A stretch of 64,000 bases of DNA from Isachenkonia alkalipeptolytica (GTDB taxonomy: Bacteria > Bacillota > Clostridia > Peptostreptococcales > T1SED10-28), in contig NZ_SUMG01000009.1 of the NCBI RefSeq assembly GCF_009910325.1, forward strand, positions 1-64,000, read 5' to 3'. The notes below the pieces were generated by a model. That model was not told the DNA's origin. It saw nothing but the letters and a program-made list of their open reading frames with translations, and made no database searches. Positions within the stretch are counted from its first letter, which is position 1. Each line of letters opens with the position of its first letter. Below, one piece after another: positions 51,200-59,474 of this stretch. Both the position numbers and the translations under genes were made by a program.

Positions 51200-51841
51200 T
51201 TAGGGCCGTTCCAGCTTAAAAATTTCGCCCAACTTTTCATAACTGGTACCTGCCAGTCGACTGACAGGGCGTAGCGCTCTTGGGTCAATCCGTCCGTCCT
51301 TGATGATCCCCTCCCGAATATGATACTTCACCACCCGGCCGATCACCAAATCGCAGGCGGGGGCGCTTTCCCTGCCCCCAAGGGGGATGATTTTTTCTAC
51401 CACGCATTCCATTCGAATTCCCGCTTCTTTTACCCCCGGTGTCTTGATTTTTGAACTGTCCACGGGGGTAAGGCCGGTGTATTCCACTTCGCTCCGAGTG
51501 GGGGGAAAGGCGATGGAGGTTTCATTGATCTTTTCAATGTAGGATTCATCGGTGATGTGAATCACAAAGTCTCCCGTCTCCTTGGCATTCCTCGCCGTAT
51601 CCTTCATGACTCCACGGTCCCGCTGTACAGAAATCGACAGCATCGGAGGATTGGCGGTTACAATATTAAAGTAACTAAAGGGAGCGGCGTTTAACACCCC
51701 GTCCCGGGACAGGGTTGTGGTAAAGGCCACGGGTCTTGGAATGACCGATCCCGTTAGGAAAAAGTAGTTTTCCTGTTCCGTTAAATCCATGGGATTGATG
51801 ATTTTCATGGTTTCGTTTTTGTTCATTTCGTTTTTATTCAT
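51200..51841 (-). CDS. Flavin reductase-like FMN-binding protein
   Basis: FMN-binding split-barrel protein of 213 residues. GSVIPRPVAFTTTLSRDGVLNAAPFSYF is the standard start of the flavin-reductase/DIM6 family. The N-terminus repeats MNKNE, giving several in-frame starts. I chose the ATG at 51841 because AAAGGGTGA lies 5-6 nt before it; a GTG at 51850 is also in frame. It lies 18 bp after the ring-cleaving dioxygenase and probably supplies reduced flavin or works on quinones. Confidence 0.87.
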   Translation of the reverse strand: MNKNEMNKNETMKIINPMDLTEQENYFFLTGSVIPRPVAFTTTLSRDGVLNAAPFSYFNIVTANPPMLSISVQRDRGVMKDTARNAKETGDFVIHITDESYIEKINETSIAFPPTRSEVEYTGLTPVDSSKIKTPGVKEAGIRMECVVEKIIPLGGRESAPACDLVIGRVVKYHIREGIIKDGRIDPRALRPVSRLAGTSYEKLGEIFKLERP

Positions 51842-51859
51842 TTCCGTCACCCTTTGCCC

Positions 51860-52801
51860 TTATTTTTCCAGCTCTCTTACTACAATCTTCGGAAGCTTCT
51901 TTTCAAGTTTTTCCCGGACGGGCTGGTACTCTTCGGGGAGCATAAATCTTTCCCCCAGCTTTTCCAAAGGTTCATCCACATCAAAGCCCGGACCCTCCGT
52001 GGCAATTTCAAAAAGGATGCCCCCCTCTTCATTGAAATAAATCGACTTAAAGTAGTTTCGGTCCCGGACCTCGGTTACCCGGTAGCCCTGATCCTCCAGG
52101 AGTTTTTTCCAGGCCAGCTGTTCCTGATCATTGGAAGCGCGAAAAGCGATGTGATGCACCGTGCCCACACCGGTGGTTCCCGGCGCCGGAGCGGTTTTTT
52201 TAAGATCAAGGACATCTCCCAGGTCCTGGGGGCTTTTGTACCGGATCAAGCCCCGGTCTTCCCCGATTTTTTCAAAACCGAAGAGGTTTTCCAACAGATC
52301 CCCGGTTTTATCAGGGGCCGTTGAATACAAGGTGGCTCCTTGAAAGCCTTTAATCGCCGTTTTTTCCGTCAGGGTGCCGATGCTGTGGCGACTCGGGGCC
52401 CCGGCAGCTCTTTCAGTGATTTCGATTTGCAGCCCGTGGGGATCCTGAAAGCTTATATATTTTTCTTCAAACCGGGTTTCCAGGGTAAAGTTTATATGAA
52501 ATTTCGCTAATCGCTCCTCCCAAAACAGTAAAGCTCCTTTGGGTACGGCATAGGTGCTAACCCCTACCTGCCCGCCGCCGAGGACTCCTTTTTCCCCATT
52601 CGGTCGGGGAAAGAAGGTAATCACCGTCCCCGGGGTGCCCTGATAATCGCCGAAATAGAGATGATAGGTCTCGGGGTCATCAAAGTTTACGGTTTTTTTA
52701 ACCATCCGAAGGCCCAACACCCCGGTATAAAAATCCGCATTTTCCTGGGGATCCCCGGCAATGGCGGTGATATGATGAATGCCTTTATTGATTAATTTCA
52801 T
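51860..52801 (-). CDS. Ring-cleaving dioxygenase of the MhqO/MhqA (glyoxalase) group
   Basis: Protein of 313 residues with two vicinal-oxygen-chelate modules. Metal ligands are His in GIHHITAIAG, His in VHHIAFRA and Glu in GGILFEIATEG. Bacillus homologues degrade hydroquinones and protect from quinone stress, with a non-heme metal. The start at 52801 (MKLINKGIHHIT) has AAAGGAGAAG just upstream; a longer frame to 52909 lacks a ribosome site and adds an unrelated basic stretch. Oxygen-dependent chemistry is notable for an inferred anaerobe. Confidence 0.88.
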   Translation of the reverse strand: MKLINKGIHHITAIAGDPQENADFYTGVLGLRMVKKTVNFDDPETYHLYFGDYQGTPGTVITFFPRPNGEKGVLGGGQVGVSTYAVPKGALLFWEERLAKFHINFTLETRFEEKYISFQDPHGLQIEITERAAGAPSRHSIGTLTEKTAIKGFQGATLYSTAPDKTGDLLENLFGFEKIGEDRGLIRYKSPQDLGDVLDLKKTAPAPGTTGVGTVHHIAFRASNDQEQLAWKKLLEDQGYRVTEVRDRNYFKSIYFNEEGGILFEIATEGPGFDVDEPLEKLGERFMLPEEYQPVREKLEKKLPKIVVRELEK

Positions 52802-52906
52802 TTTTCTTCTCCTTTCTTTATCCTCCCCTAAATTTCCGGGGATTCTGTGATAATGATTCCTAACTATAAATACCCCTTTTCTCCTTTGTTCAATCACGGC
52901 CTCCGT

Positions 52907-52940
52907 CAAAAACGCCTCCCTCCCGGGGGAGAAAGGCGCT
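52907..52940 (-). terminator. Terminator of the TauE gene
   Basis: GC-rich hairpin (GCCTCCCTCCC with GGGGGAGAAAGGC, imperfect) followed by TTTTTG on the minus strand. Confidence 0.7.
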
Positions 52941-52978
52941 CAATGAACACTTCATCATTCTTTTCCACTTCATTTCAG

Positions 52979-53713
52979 TTATATTCCCGACAGGATCGAG
53001 AGGATCCCCATGCCCATAATCAGACTCATACTGACTCTTTTAAAAAGAGCTTCATTGACCCGGTTTCCCATCCGGATGCCCAGGAAGGTCCCCAAAAGCA
53101 GTCCCGGTAAAAGATAAAGAGCGTAACCCGCCACCTCCTGGGTAATCAGCCCACTGAGGAAATAGGTAGGAATGGAAAACAGGTTGATGATCCAAAAGTA
53201 CAGGGTTAGATTCCCGCGAAAAATCTGTTTTTCCACCCGTTGATTATTTAAAAACAGTACAATGGGCGGTCCCCCAAAGGATACACTGCCGTTCAACAGG
53301 CCGCTGGCAATGCCCACGGGAATGAATGCGGCTTTTTCATTTCGTACCGTAAAATGGTAGCCGGTAAAGTTAATCCCCGCCACCAAAACAATAATGATCC
53401 CCACCATCATCTTCAGGGTGTTTTCCTCCAGGACTTTCAATAATTGGACCCCGAAGGGGGTACCCACCATGCCGAAGATCACCAGCAGAAGGATCTTTTT
53501 TAACTGTACATGTTCCCGAATACTGTAGAGAATCATACTGTTCAGGATCAAACTGTAAATCATCAGTATCGGTACCGCTACCTGCAAGGGAAGCATCAAG
53601 CCCAAAAGGGGCAGGGCAATCAGAGAAAAACCGAAACTGGTGGCCCCCTGGGTCATGGCCGCCATAAATATAATCAACATTCCTGCTATTATTTGTTGCG
53701 GTATCGCTTCCAT
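52979..53713 (-). CDS. TauE/SafE-family sulfite/organosulfonate exporter-like permease
   Basis: Membrane protein of 244 residues with about eight helices and the TauE/SafE hallmarks GLLNGSVSFGGPPIVLFL and GMRMGNRV-like GIRMGNRVNEALFKR. Family members export sulfite, sulfoacetate or other small sulfur compounds; substrate here unknown. GGAGACAAGCACA precedes the ATG. Confidence 0.85.
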   Translation of the reverse strand: MEAIPQQIIAGMLIIFMAAMTQGATSFGFSLIALPLLGLMLPLQVAVPILMIYSLILNSMILYSIREHVQLKKILLLVIFGMVGTPFGVQLLKVLEENTLKMMVGIIIVLVAGINFTGYHFTVRNEKAAFIPVGIASGLLNGSVSFGGPPIVLFLNNQRVEKQIFRGNLTLYFWIINLFSIPTYFLSGLITQEVAGYALYLLPGLLLGTFLGIRMGNRVNEALFKRVSMSLIMGMGILSILSGI

Positions 53714-53912
53714 TGTGCTTGTCTCCTTTGCATCCCCGGCAGTCTTTCCTATGGACCCGGCGTCTTTTTTAATAGTATAACACAGACCGGGAGATATTTA
53801 TATTTCTTAGAGAGGGTTTACCTTTTCCACAAATGGATACATATAAACTATACTACCGTTAAGATCCGGTATCCCTGGATACGGTGAAACAGTATACTAA
53901 GGAGGAAAAATT

Positions 53913-54911
53913 ATGAATCTCAGCCAACTGATCAACGAAAACGGGCGAAAGCAGTCCCCTTACATGGAGGGGCTGGTAAATCATCTTCCCATGGGACAGT
54001 TCGCCCTTTATCAGCTCACAAAGGATTTAAGCAGGGTGGCATCCTACACCGAATTCTATAATGACCGGTTTCATGTGGACCCGGTGTCGGAAAGTTTCAC
54101 CCCGGCCACCTCCATCCATGGCTGCCTGGGTAACCGGGAGGCTTATGAAGCTTGTCTGGCGTTAATGGAGGATGAAGTTAAGACCCACGGGTCGGAGGCG
54201 ATGATTGAAAAAATACTGAATGCCTATCCCCTGGGCATGTCCTCGGGACTTTTCCACGTTACCATACGCCTGGCCTATGGAAAAGAAGGGGCTTCCTACG
54301 ACGAAGCTCTGACCGAGGAAATCTCCCGGGCCCTTGCTTATTATGTAACCGCTTACCGGGCCGTGACCCCCTTTCACCGGAAAGTCCCGCGGGACCGACT
54401 CCATGAAAATATGAATTCGCTGATCAAAAGTCCTCTTGTGGAAAAAAACCTCCGCCAAAACAGTTCGCTAGGAAAAACCATGAAAACACTGTACCAGAGC
54501 CCGGCGTACCGGGATCAGGGATTTTTGATTCAGGGCACCGTTGAGGAGAAGGTCCTCGGCCTGTTGGACCTTTGCCTTCCCGCCTTTGACCACACCAAAA
54601 GCATTGTGGCGCTTCACTGCATTACCGGCCTTCATGCCCTGCTGGTCCTGAAGGATTATTTCCAGGATTTTGAGAAAGCCCTGGATATCTATACCACCGC
54701 GGTGATTACCCATCTTTTGACCATCGACGGCGTGGCCTTTCCCAAGCCGGATCATGGGCCGGTTTTACCTTCATGGGGGGAGTTGATTGCGAAAGGCGCC
54801 TCTTCCAAGGATGTGCATACCATCAAGTTTACCTACACCTGTCACGAACTGTATCAGCGTTACTCGATAGAGGGACTGAAACAATCGTTGCTTTATCAAA
54901 TCCATAAATAA
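53913..54911 (+). CDS. Questin oxidase-like (DUF4243) protein
   Basis: Protein of 332 residues with the helical questin-oxidase-like fold. Conserved pieces include FHVTIRLAYG (His in a buried helix), a central segment with TPFHRKVPRD and LHCITGLHALL. In fungi the family includes a Baeyer-Villiger-type oxygenase; bacterial members lack a known role. AAGGAGGAAAAATT precedes the ATG. Divergent from tauE, convergent with the MFS gene across 13 bp with no terminator. Confidence 0.78.
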   Translation: MNLSQLINENGRKQSPYMEGLVNHLPMGQFALYQLTKDLSRVASYTEFYNDRFHVDPVSESFTPATSIHGCLGNREAYEACLALMEDEVKTHGSEAMIEKILNAYPLGMSSGLFHVTIRLAYGKEGASYDEALTEEISRALAYYVTAYRAVTPFHRKVPRDRLHENMNSLIKSPLVEKNLRQNSSLGKTMKTLYQSPAYRDQGFLIQGTVEEKVLGLLDLCLPAFDHTKSIVALHCITGLHALLVLKDYFQDFEKALDIYTTAVITHLLTIDGVAFPKPDHGPVLPSWGELIAKGASSKDVHTIKFTYTCHELYQRYSIEGLKQSLLYQIHK

Positions 54912-54924
54912 CCCCGTGCTTTTC

Positions 54925-56166
54925 TTAACCCTCGATCTCCCTGCGAAACATCAGCAAGAGAACAAGCCCCAACACCGTCGTGCTTCCCGCCAGCAGAAAG
55001 GCCGGGGTAAAGGAATTGGTAATATCCAAAAGTCTGGACCCCAGCAAGCTGGTAAGGGCGCCAATTCCAAAGGCGCTGAAGACCAAACCGTAATTGAATC
55101 CCAAATATTTTGTCCCGAAGCCCGAGGCCACCAACACCGGAAAAAGGGCAAAGGTGGTGGCATAGCCCACCCCCAGCAACAATGAACATACAAGAAGCAG
55201 TCCGAAATTTACAGCGATGAAGGGCAGAGCCAAAAATACCGTGGCCTGCATGATATAGACCGTGATCATAACCCGCAGGGTCCCATACTGATCCGATAAA
55301 GCCCCCACAAAGGGTCGTCCCAGCCCGTTGGTAAGGGCATAAGCAGAAATAGCGGTTGCTGCAATGGCGGGCTCCAAGCTTAGTACTATTTCTCCATAGG
55401 CCGGGATCAGCCCGATGGCGGTTAATCCCCCGCCGATCACCATGGCCAGTGCCAGCCAGAGAATATAAAAGACCTTTGTTTTAATAAACTCCTTCGGCGG
55501 AATGTCTTTGAGCAGCTCCGCTGATTGAACGCCCTTGCTTTTCACGGCTTCCTTCCGTGGAGGAGAGCGGTATCCCCCGGGGGGATTCTTGAGAAGCCGG
55601 GCCCCGATCAAGGCAACCACCGCAATAAATATGGAAAGCACCACAAAGGTTCCGTCGACCCCGCATAAATTAATCATCTGCCGCTTAAGGGGGGAAAACA
55701 CCACCGCGGCCAGACCAAAACCCATTACGGCGGTGGAAACCGCAAATCCCGGCCGATCCCCGTACCATTTTCGGGCAGTGGGTGCAATGCATGCGTAGGT
55801 AAGACCACAGGCCCCTCCTACCAGGATGCCGTAGGAAAAAACCAACCACAGGGGATCAGGAATCCATCGAAGGAGACCCGATAGGGCATAACCAACAAAA
55901 AATAACAGGGCTCCCCAGGTGGCAACTTTCCGTGGACCAATCCTATCCTGAATCCACCCCGCGGGTATCATGGTTATGGAAAATACGATAATCATAATCG
56001 TAAAGGGCAGGGTGGCCTGGGTAGCCGTCCAGCCCCATTCCATAACCAGGGGCACCACAAAGGACCCCCAGGCATAGCTCATCCCTCCCATTAAAGAAAG
56101 GAGAAAGCCCCCTAAAAGCACCGTCCACCGCCGACTAGTGTTTGGACTGGAAGTTGAGATTGTCAT
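54925..56166 (-). CDS. OFA-type major facilitator transporter
   Basis: MFS carrier of 413 residues with twelve helices. It carries family features such as GGMSYAWGSFVVPL in TM1, DRIGPRKV between TM2 and TM3, and GLGRPFVGALSDQYG in the second half. The oxalate/formate antiporter group exchanges small carboxylates; substrate here is unknown. I start at 56166 (MTISTSS) because AAAGGACGGTGG lies upstream; a frame to 56211 adds 15 residues without support. Confidence 0.86.
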   Translation of the reverse strand: MTISTSSPNTSRRWTVLLGGFLLSLMGGMSYAWGSFVVPLVMEWGWTATQATLPFTIMIIVFSITMIPAGWIQDRIGPRKVATWGALLFFVGYALSGLLRWIPDPLWLVFSYGILVGGACGLTYACIAPTARKWYGDRPGFAVSTAVMGFGLAAVVFSPLKRQMINLCGVDGTFVVLSIFIAVVALIGARLLKNPPGGYRSPPRKEAVKSKGVQSAELLKDIPPKEFIKTKVFYILWLALAMVIGGGLTAIGLIPAYGEIVLSLEPAIAATAISAYALTNGLGRPFVGALSDQYGTLRVMITVYIMQATVFLALPFIAVNFGLLLVCSLLLGVGYATTFALFPVLVASGFGTKYLGFNYGLVFSAFGIGALTSLLGSRLLDITNSFTPAFLLAGSTTVLGLVLLLMFRREIEG

Positions 56167-56345
56167 TTGACCACCGTCCTTTATAAGAAATCCTTGACCC
56201 ACCGGGAGCATCCTAATGAATCCCCTCAGATATTTGCTGTTTTTCCTTGTTCCCGTGATCCATGCTTTTTAGAACTGTATACCTTATTATTATACCCTTT
56301 TTTTACCGGCAAACTCCGCTTCCCGACGGAAATCTCAGCCAAACC

Positions 56346-56374
56346 AAAAATAAGCGATCCCGGGGGATCGCTTG
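56346..56374 (-). terminator. Terminator of the pRiA4b-ORF3-like gene
   Basis: AAGCGATCCC (56351-56360) pairs with GGGATCGCTT (56363-56372). ATTTTTGG follows on the minus strand. Confidence 0.85.
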
Positions 56375-56384
56375 TCTCTTGAAC

Positions 56385-57050
56385 CTATATTGTCATTTCT
56401 TTCAGTTTCTCATTGATCCTTTCCGGATCATACTCCTCGTATCCCTGTTTCTCTGCCCAGTCCCTAAGGGGTTTGTGCTCTGGATGCTCCCGGTCGTGGT
56501 AGACTTTTAAAAATTCATTATAGCCTTCCGCGCCCCCCAGATTTTCTATGGGAGCGGCCTCGGCGCCGTCAATTAAGGTCGGATGGCTCTTCGAGTACTC
56601 TTCATCGGTTTCAACGTACCCCACAATGAATTTCCACTTTTCTTCGTAATCATAGACATACTCCATGCTTTGATACTTTTCAAGATAATAGCCGATGTGC
56701 AGCTCTTCGGGCTTTTTGATCTCGGTCTCCAAATCCTGAAGCCTCGACTCATTAAAGGCTTGAAATTCTTCGGCGGATTCCCCATGTCTTTTAACCACGT
56801 CTTCCCGATTTTCCTGATAAGCCCCATGCTCTATATAGGCTTTCTCATCGTTGGTAATGCGGAGGTTTTCCTCGGGCAAATTAAACTCAAAGAGACTTCC
56901 CGCCTCATCCAGGGCCCATCCCTTAAAGTTCGAAACCCTTTGGATCACCCGGTGCAGATCCTCAAAGGTAGCCGTAGCGGGGATGATCACTTCCCGCCAC
57001 ATCAATGGGTGTACCTCTTGTAACTGTATTGTAATTCTATATGCTTTCAT
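56385..57050 (-). CDS. Plasmid pRiA4b ORF-3-like protein
   Basis: Protein of 221 residues with the family's start (YRITIQLQEVHPLMWREVII) and the downstream DYEEKWKFIVGYVE motif. The family occurs on chromosomes and plasmids and near transposons, without known function. AAGAGGTGATGGA precedes the ATG. Single gene with terminator. Confidence 0.87.
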   Translation of the reverse strand: MKAYRITIQLQEVHPLMWREVIIPATATFEDLHRVIQRVSNFKGWALDEAGSLFEFNLPEENLRITNDEKAYIEHGAYQENREDVVKRHGESAEEFQAFNESRLQDLETEIKKPEELHIGYYLEKYQSMEYVYDYEEKWKFIVGYVETDEEYSKSHPTLIDGAEAAPIENLGGAEGYNEFLKVYHDREHPEHKPLRDWAEKQGYEEYDPERINEKLKEMTI

Positions 57051-57141
57051 TCCATCACCTCTTAAAATTCTTTCGTTATTTTATCCTAACATACTTTAGG
57101 GAAATAATCACGGATCCTTGGCTATTACTCCTTAACCTTTG

Positions 57142-58251
57142 TTAATTCAGACTTTTCATGCCGGTCTTGCTGAACCGGTCGTGAAACAGCCGCCGATCCC
57201 TTCTAAAGGCACTGACCCCCAAATGGATCAGTCCGGTGCCCAAAATCACAAAAACTGTTAAGTAAAGAAGGGAACTATAGGGCTCCTCCATTTCCATCAC
57301 CTCTAACAGGACCAAGGATCCGGGAAACCATAGAAGAAATAATACATGGCGAAACATCATCCTTGCGCGAGAGAAGCCGTCACCTTCCCGAGGATAGATA
57401 TTAATCTTGACCAATGCCATTCCCGGGGTTTTTCCCCTTAGTACCCATGTGCTGCCTAGGAAATACAACCCGCTGAGGATAAAGACAAGGACAAAACTAA
57501 AGCCCCCCTGCCCCGGATTATTCATCGGGGTAACCGCCAAAAACCTGATAGCCAAGGGATAAAGGGCCAGGACGATGCCGATGTCCACCCCAAAAGCCAG
57601 GAAGCGTCGGGGCAGGGAGACCTCCTGGAATTCCCCGACCCTCTTTTCCCTTTCTATTTCCGGGGTCCATGGCTTCAGAAGGGGGGCGATCAAAAATCCC
57701 ACTGCCGCCCCCAGGGAGTTCACCATCAAATCATCCACATTAAAGATCCGGTAGGGCCTGGGGTAAACCCCATAGAGCCCCGTAAGCTGGGTAAGCTCAA
57801 AAAACAGACTGAGAAGAAATCCTGCAAAAAGGGTTTTCCAAAAGGTAAACCCGAAATATTTTCGAAGATATACCCCCAGGGGAAGAAACAACAGCAGATT
57901 AAAATAAACCGTATAGGCTGTCGGCTGCAACAGGGCGGCAGGATAGGTGGCCGGATTTGATAGGTCGATCCCCGAGTACTGGGTAAAGTGTTCTACAAAA
58001 ACAAAGGGTTCCAGATTATAATGGGGGGTATTTAAGAGTTCAACGGATTCCCGGGAAGGCAGGGGAAGAATCACCAAAAAATAGGCCGCCACCAGATACC
58101 AAATAAAAGAATATCCCACCAGGGTTCGCTTGATCGGTACTTGCCCCCGTTTACGATAATTATACACCGCATAGGGCAGGGCGGATAACAACAGGATTAA
58201 TAAAGAAGTTCCTACACTCATGGCTATAGGGGATAAATATTGTCTGATCAT
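57142..58251 (-). CDS. VanZ-RDD fusion membrane protein
   Basis: Protein of 369 residues. The N-terminal VanZ-like domain (about 1-190) has several helices and the motif SLFFELTQLTG. An RDD domain follows (about 205-365) beginning LPRRFLAFGVDIGIVLALYP. VanZ relatives confer low-level teicoplanin tolerance or modify envelope polymers; RDD proteins are of unknown transport type. GGAGGCAAGCGC precedes the ATG. Its leader contains five 10-bp repeats. Confidence 0.86.
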   Translation of the reverse strand: MIRQYLSPIAMSVGTSLLILLLSALPYAVYNYRKRGQVPIKRTLVGYSFIWYLVAAYFLVILPLPSRESVELLNTPHYNLEPFVFVEHFTQYSGIDLSNPATYPAALLQPTAYTVYFNLLLFLPLGVYLRKYFGFTFWKTLFAGFLLSLFFELTQLTGLYGVYPRPYRIFNVDDLMVNSLGAAVGFLIAPLLKPWTPEIEREKRVGEFQEVSLPRRFLAFGVDIGIVLALYPLAIRFLAVTPMNNPGQGGFSFVLVFILSGLYFLGSTWVLRGKTPGMALVKINIYPREGDGFSRARMMFRHVLFLLWFPGSLVLLEVMEMEEPYSSLLYLTVFVILGTGLIHLGVSAFRRDRRLFHDRFSKTGMKSLN

Positions 58252-58279
58252 GCGCTTGCCTCCGAATTCCCGATTTATT

Positions 58280-58329
58280 AAGGTTTGTTAAGGATTGTTA
58301 AGGATTGTTAAGGATTGTTAAGGATTGTT
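58280..58329 (-). repeat. Five 10-bp tandem repeats in the VanZ-RDD leader
   Basis: AACAATCCTT (minus strand) repeats five times without gaps; the gene-proximal copy has one mismatch. The period is close to one helical turn. The array starts immediately downstream of an extended -10, so it lies at or just after the transcription start. Confidence 0.9.
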
Positions 58330-58334
58330 TAAAC

Positions 58335-58343
58335 ATTATACCA
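58335..58343 (-). promoter_or_regulatory. Extended -10 promoter of the VanZ-RDD gene
   Basis: TGGTATAAT on the minus strand, directly before the 10-bp repeats and about 80 nt before the ATG. No good -35 box. Confidence 0.65.
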
Positions 58344-58373
58344 TATCTCTTTTAGGAAACTAATGATTTTTTC

Positions 58374-58429
58374 CGCAAAAAAAACTCTCTTTCCAGTGGA
58401 ACCTCCTTCGGATCTACTGAAAAGAGAGG
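58374..58429 (-). terminator. Terminator of folD
   Basis: CTCTCTTTCCAGT (58385-58397) pairs with ACTGAAAAGAGAG (58416-58428) with one mismatch. TTTTTTTT follows on the minus strand. Confidence 0.88.
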
Positions 58430-58469
58430 GCAGTCACTTAGTTATTGCTGTACCGAGTCTAACCCTTCT

Positions 58470-59318
58470 TTAATTTTGCTGTTTATAGGCCTTCAGGACA
58501 TGCTTTGCTAAAACCGTTGTGGTCACCGAGCCTACGCCCCGGGGAACCGGTGTGATCATGGATGCCTTCTTTTGCACTTTCTCAAAATCCACATCTCCCG
58601 ACATATTTCCCTCGTCGTCCACATTGATGCCCACATCAATCACCACGGCGCCCTCTGAAACCCAGTCTTCTTTTACCATTTTGGGAACCCCAACACCCAC
58701 CACCAGAATTTCTCCCTGTCTGGCGACGGCGGCGGTATCCCTCGTTTTGGAATGGGCTACCCTTACGGTGGCCTTACGATTCAGTAACAGCATGGCCACG
58801 GGCTTACCCACCACCATGGAGGATCCGATCACGGAAGCCTCAGCCCCCTTTATTTCCACCCCGTAGAAATCCAGGATTTCCATTACTGCGCTTGGGGTAC
58901 AGGGATTGAACCCCGTGGGATCCCCCTCGGTCATTTTCCCTACGTTTACCGGACTGAAACAGTCGATGTCCTTTTCCGGGGCGATGATGTTTTTAATCAT
59001 ACTTTCGTCAATTTGTTTCGGCAGGGGTCTGAAAATCAGAATGCCGTTCACAGAAGCATCCTTATTTAATTTCTGCAGCTCTTCAATAAAGTCCTCCTGG
59101 GTGATATCCCCCGGAAGCACCACGGAGGCCACTTCGATTCCGATTTTTTCCGCCCGCTTGGTTGCCCCCCGTTCATAGGCAATATCATCTCCCCGCTCGC
59201 CCACTCTAAGGGTTGCCAACTTGGGTTGCCCGCCTTTAGCTTTAATATTTTCAATTTCCTTGGATAACTCTTCGGTGATCTTGTCTGCCACCGGTTTTCC
59301 TTTAATTATTTTTGCCAT
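58470..59318 (-). CDS. folD: Methylene-THF dehydrogenase FolD, probable loss of cyclohydrolase lysine
   Basis: Protein of 282 residues, normal FolD length. It oxidises methylene-tetrahydrofolate with NAD(P). Family signatures GSSMVVGKPVAMLLLNRKATV and ITPVPRGVGSVTTT are intact. In bifunctional enzymes the catalytic Lys lies four residues after Tyr (Lys56 in human). Here Tyr48 is followed by ERGAT, so that place is Ala52. Cyclohydrolase activity may therefore be absent and supplied by a separate enzyme such as FchA. Start 59318 follows GGAGGGTGAC; an ATG at 59333 lies in the ribosome site. Confidence 0.93.
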   Translation of the reverse strand: MAKIIKGKPVADKITEELSKEIENIKAKGGQPKLATLRVGERGDDIAYERGATKRAEKIGIEVASVVLPGDITQEDFIEELQKLNKDASVNGILIFRPLPKQIDESMIKNIIAPEKDIDCFSPVNVGKMTEGDPTGFNPCTPSAVMEILDFYGVEIKGAEASVIGSSMVVGKPVAMLLLNRKATVRVAHSKTRDTAAVARQGEILVVGVGVPKMVKEDWVSEGAVVIDVGINVDDEGNMSGDVDFEKVQKKASMITPVPRGVGSVTTTVLAKHVLKAYKQQN

Positions 59319-59474
59319 TCTGTCACCCTCCATTACTATTTTCTTTGCTAAAGAAAAATTCTTTCCTTTTAATTATAGCCCAGCTGTAAGGAATTTTAAA
59401 CCGCCGGGCCCAATTATTTCCCCTTTTCCGATTGAACCGGAGAAGCGTTTTTCCATTTAGGTTTTCCAGTCTAC

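Noticed and set aside
52802-52909. N-terminal 36-residue extension of the dioxygenase
   Set aside because: The extension is basic and unlike the family, while the internal ATG has a clear AAAGGAG site.
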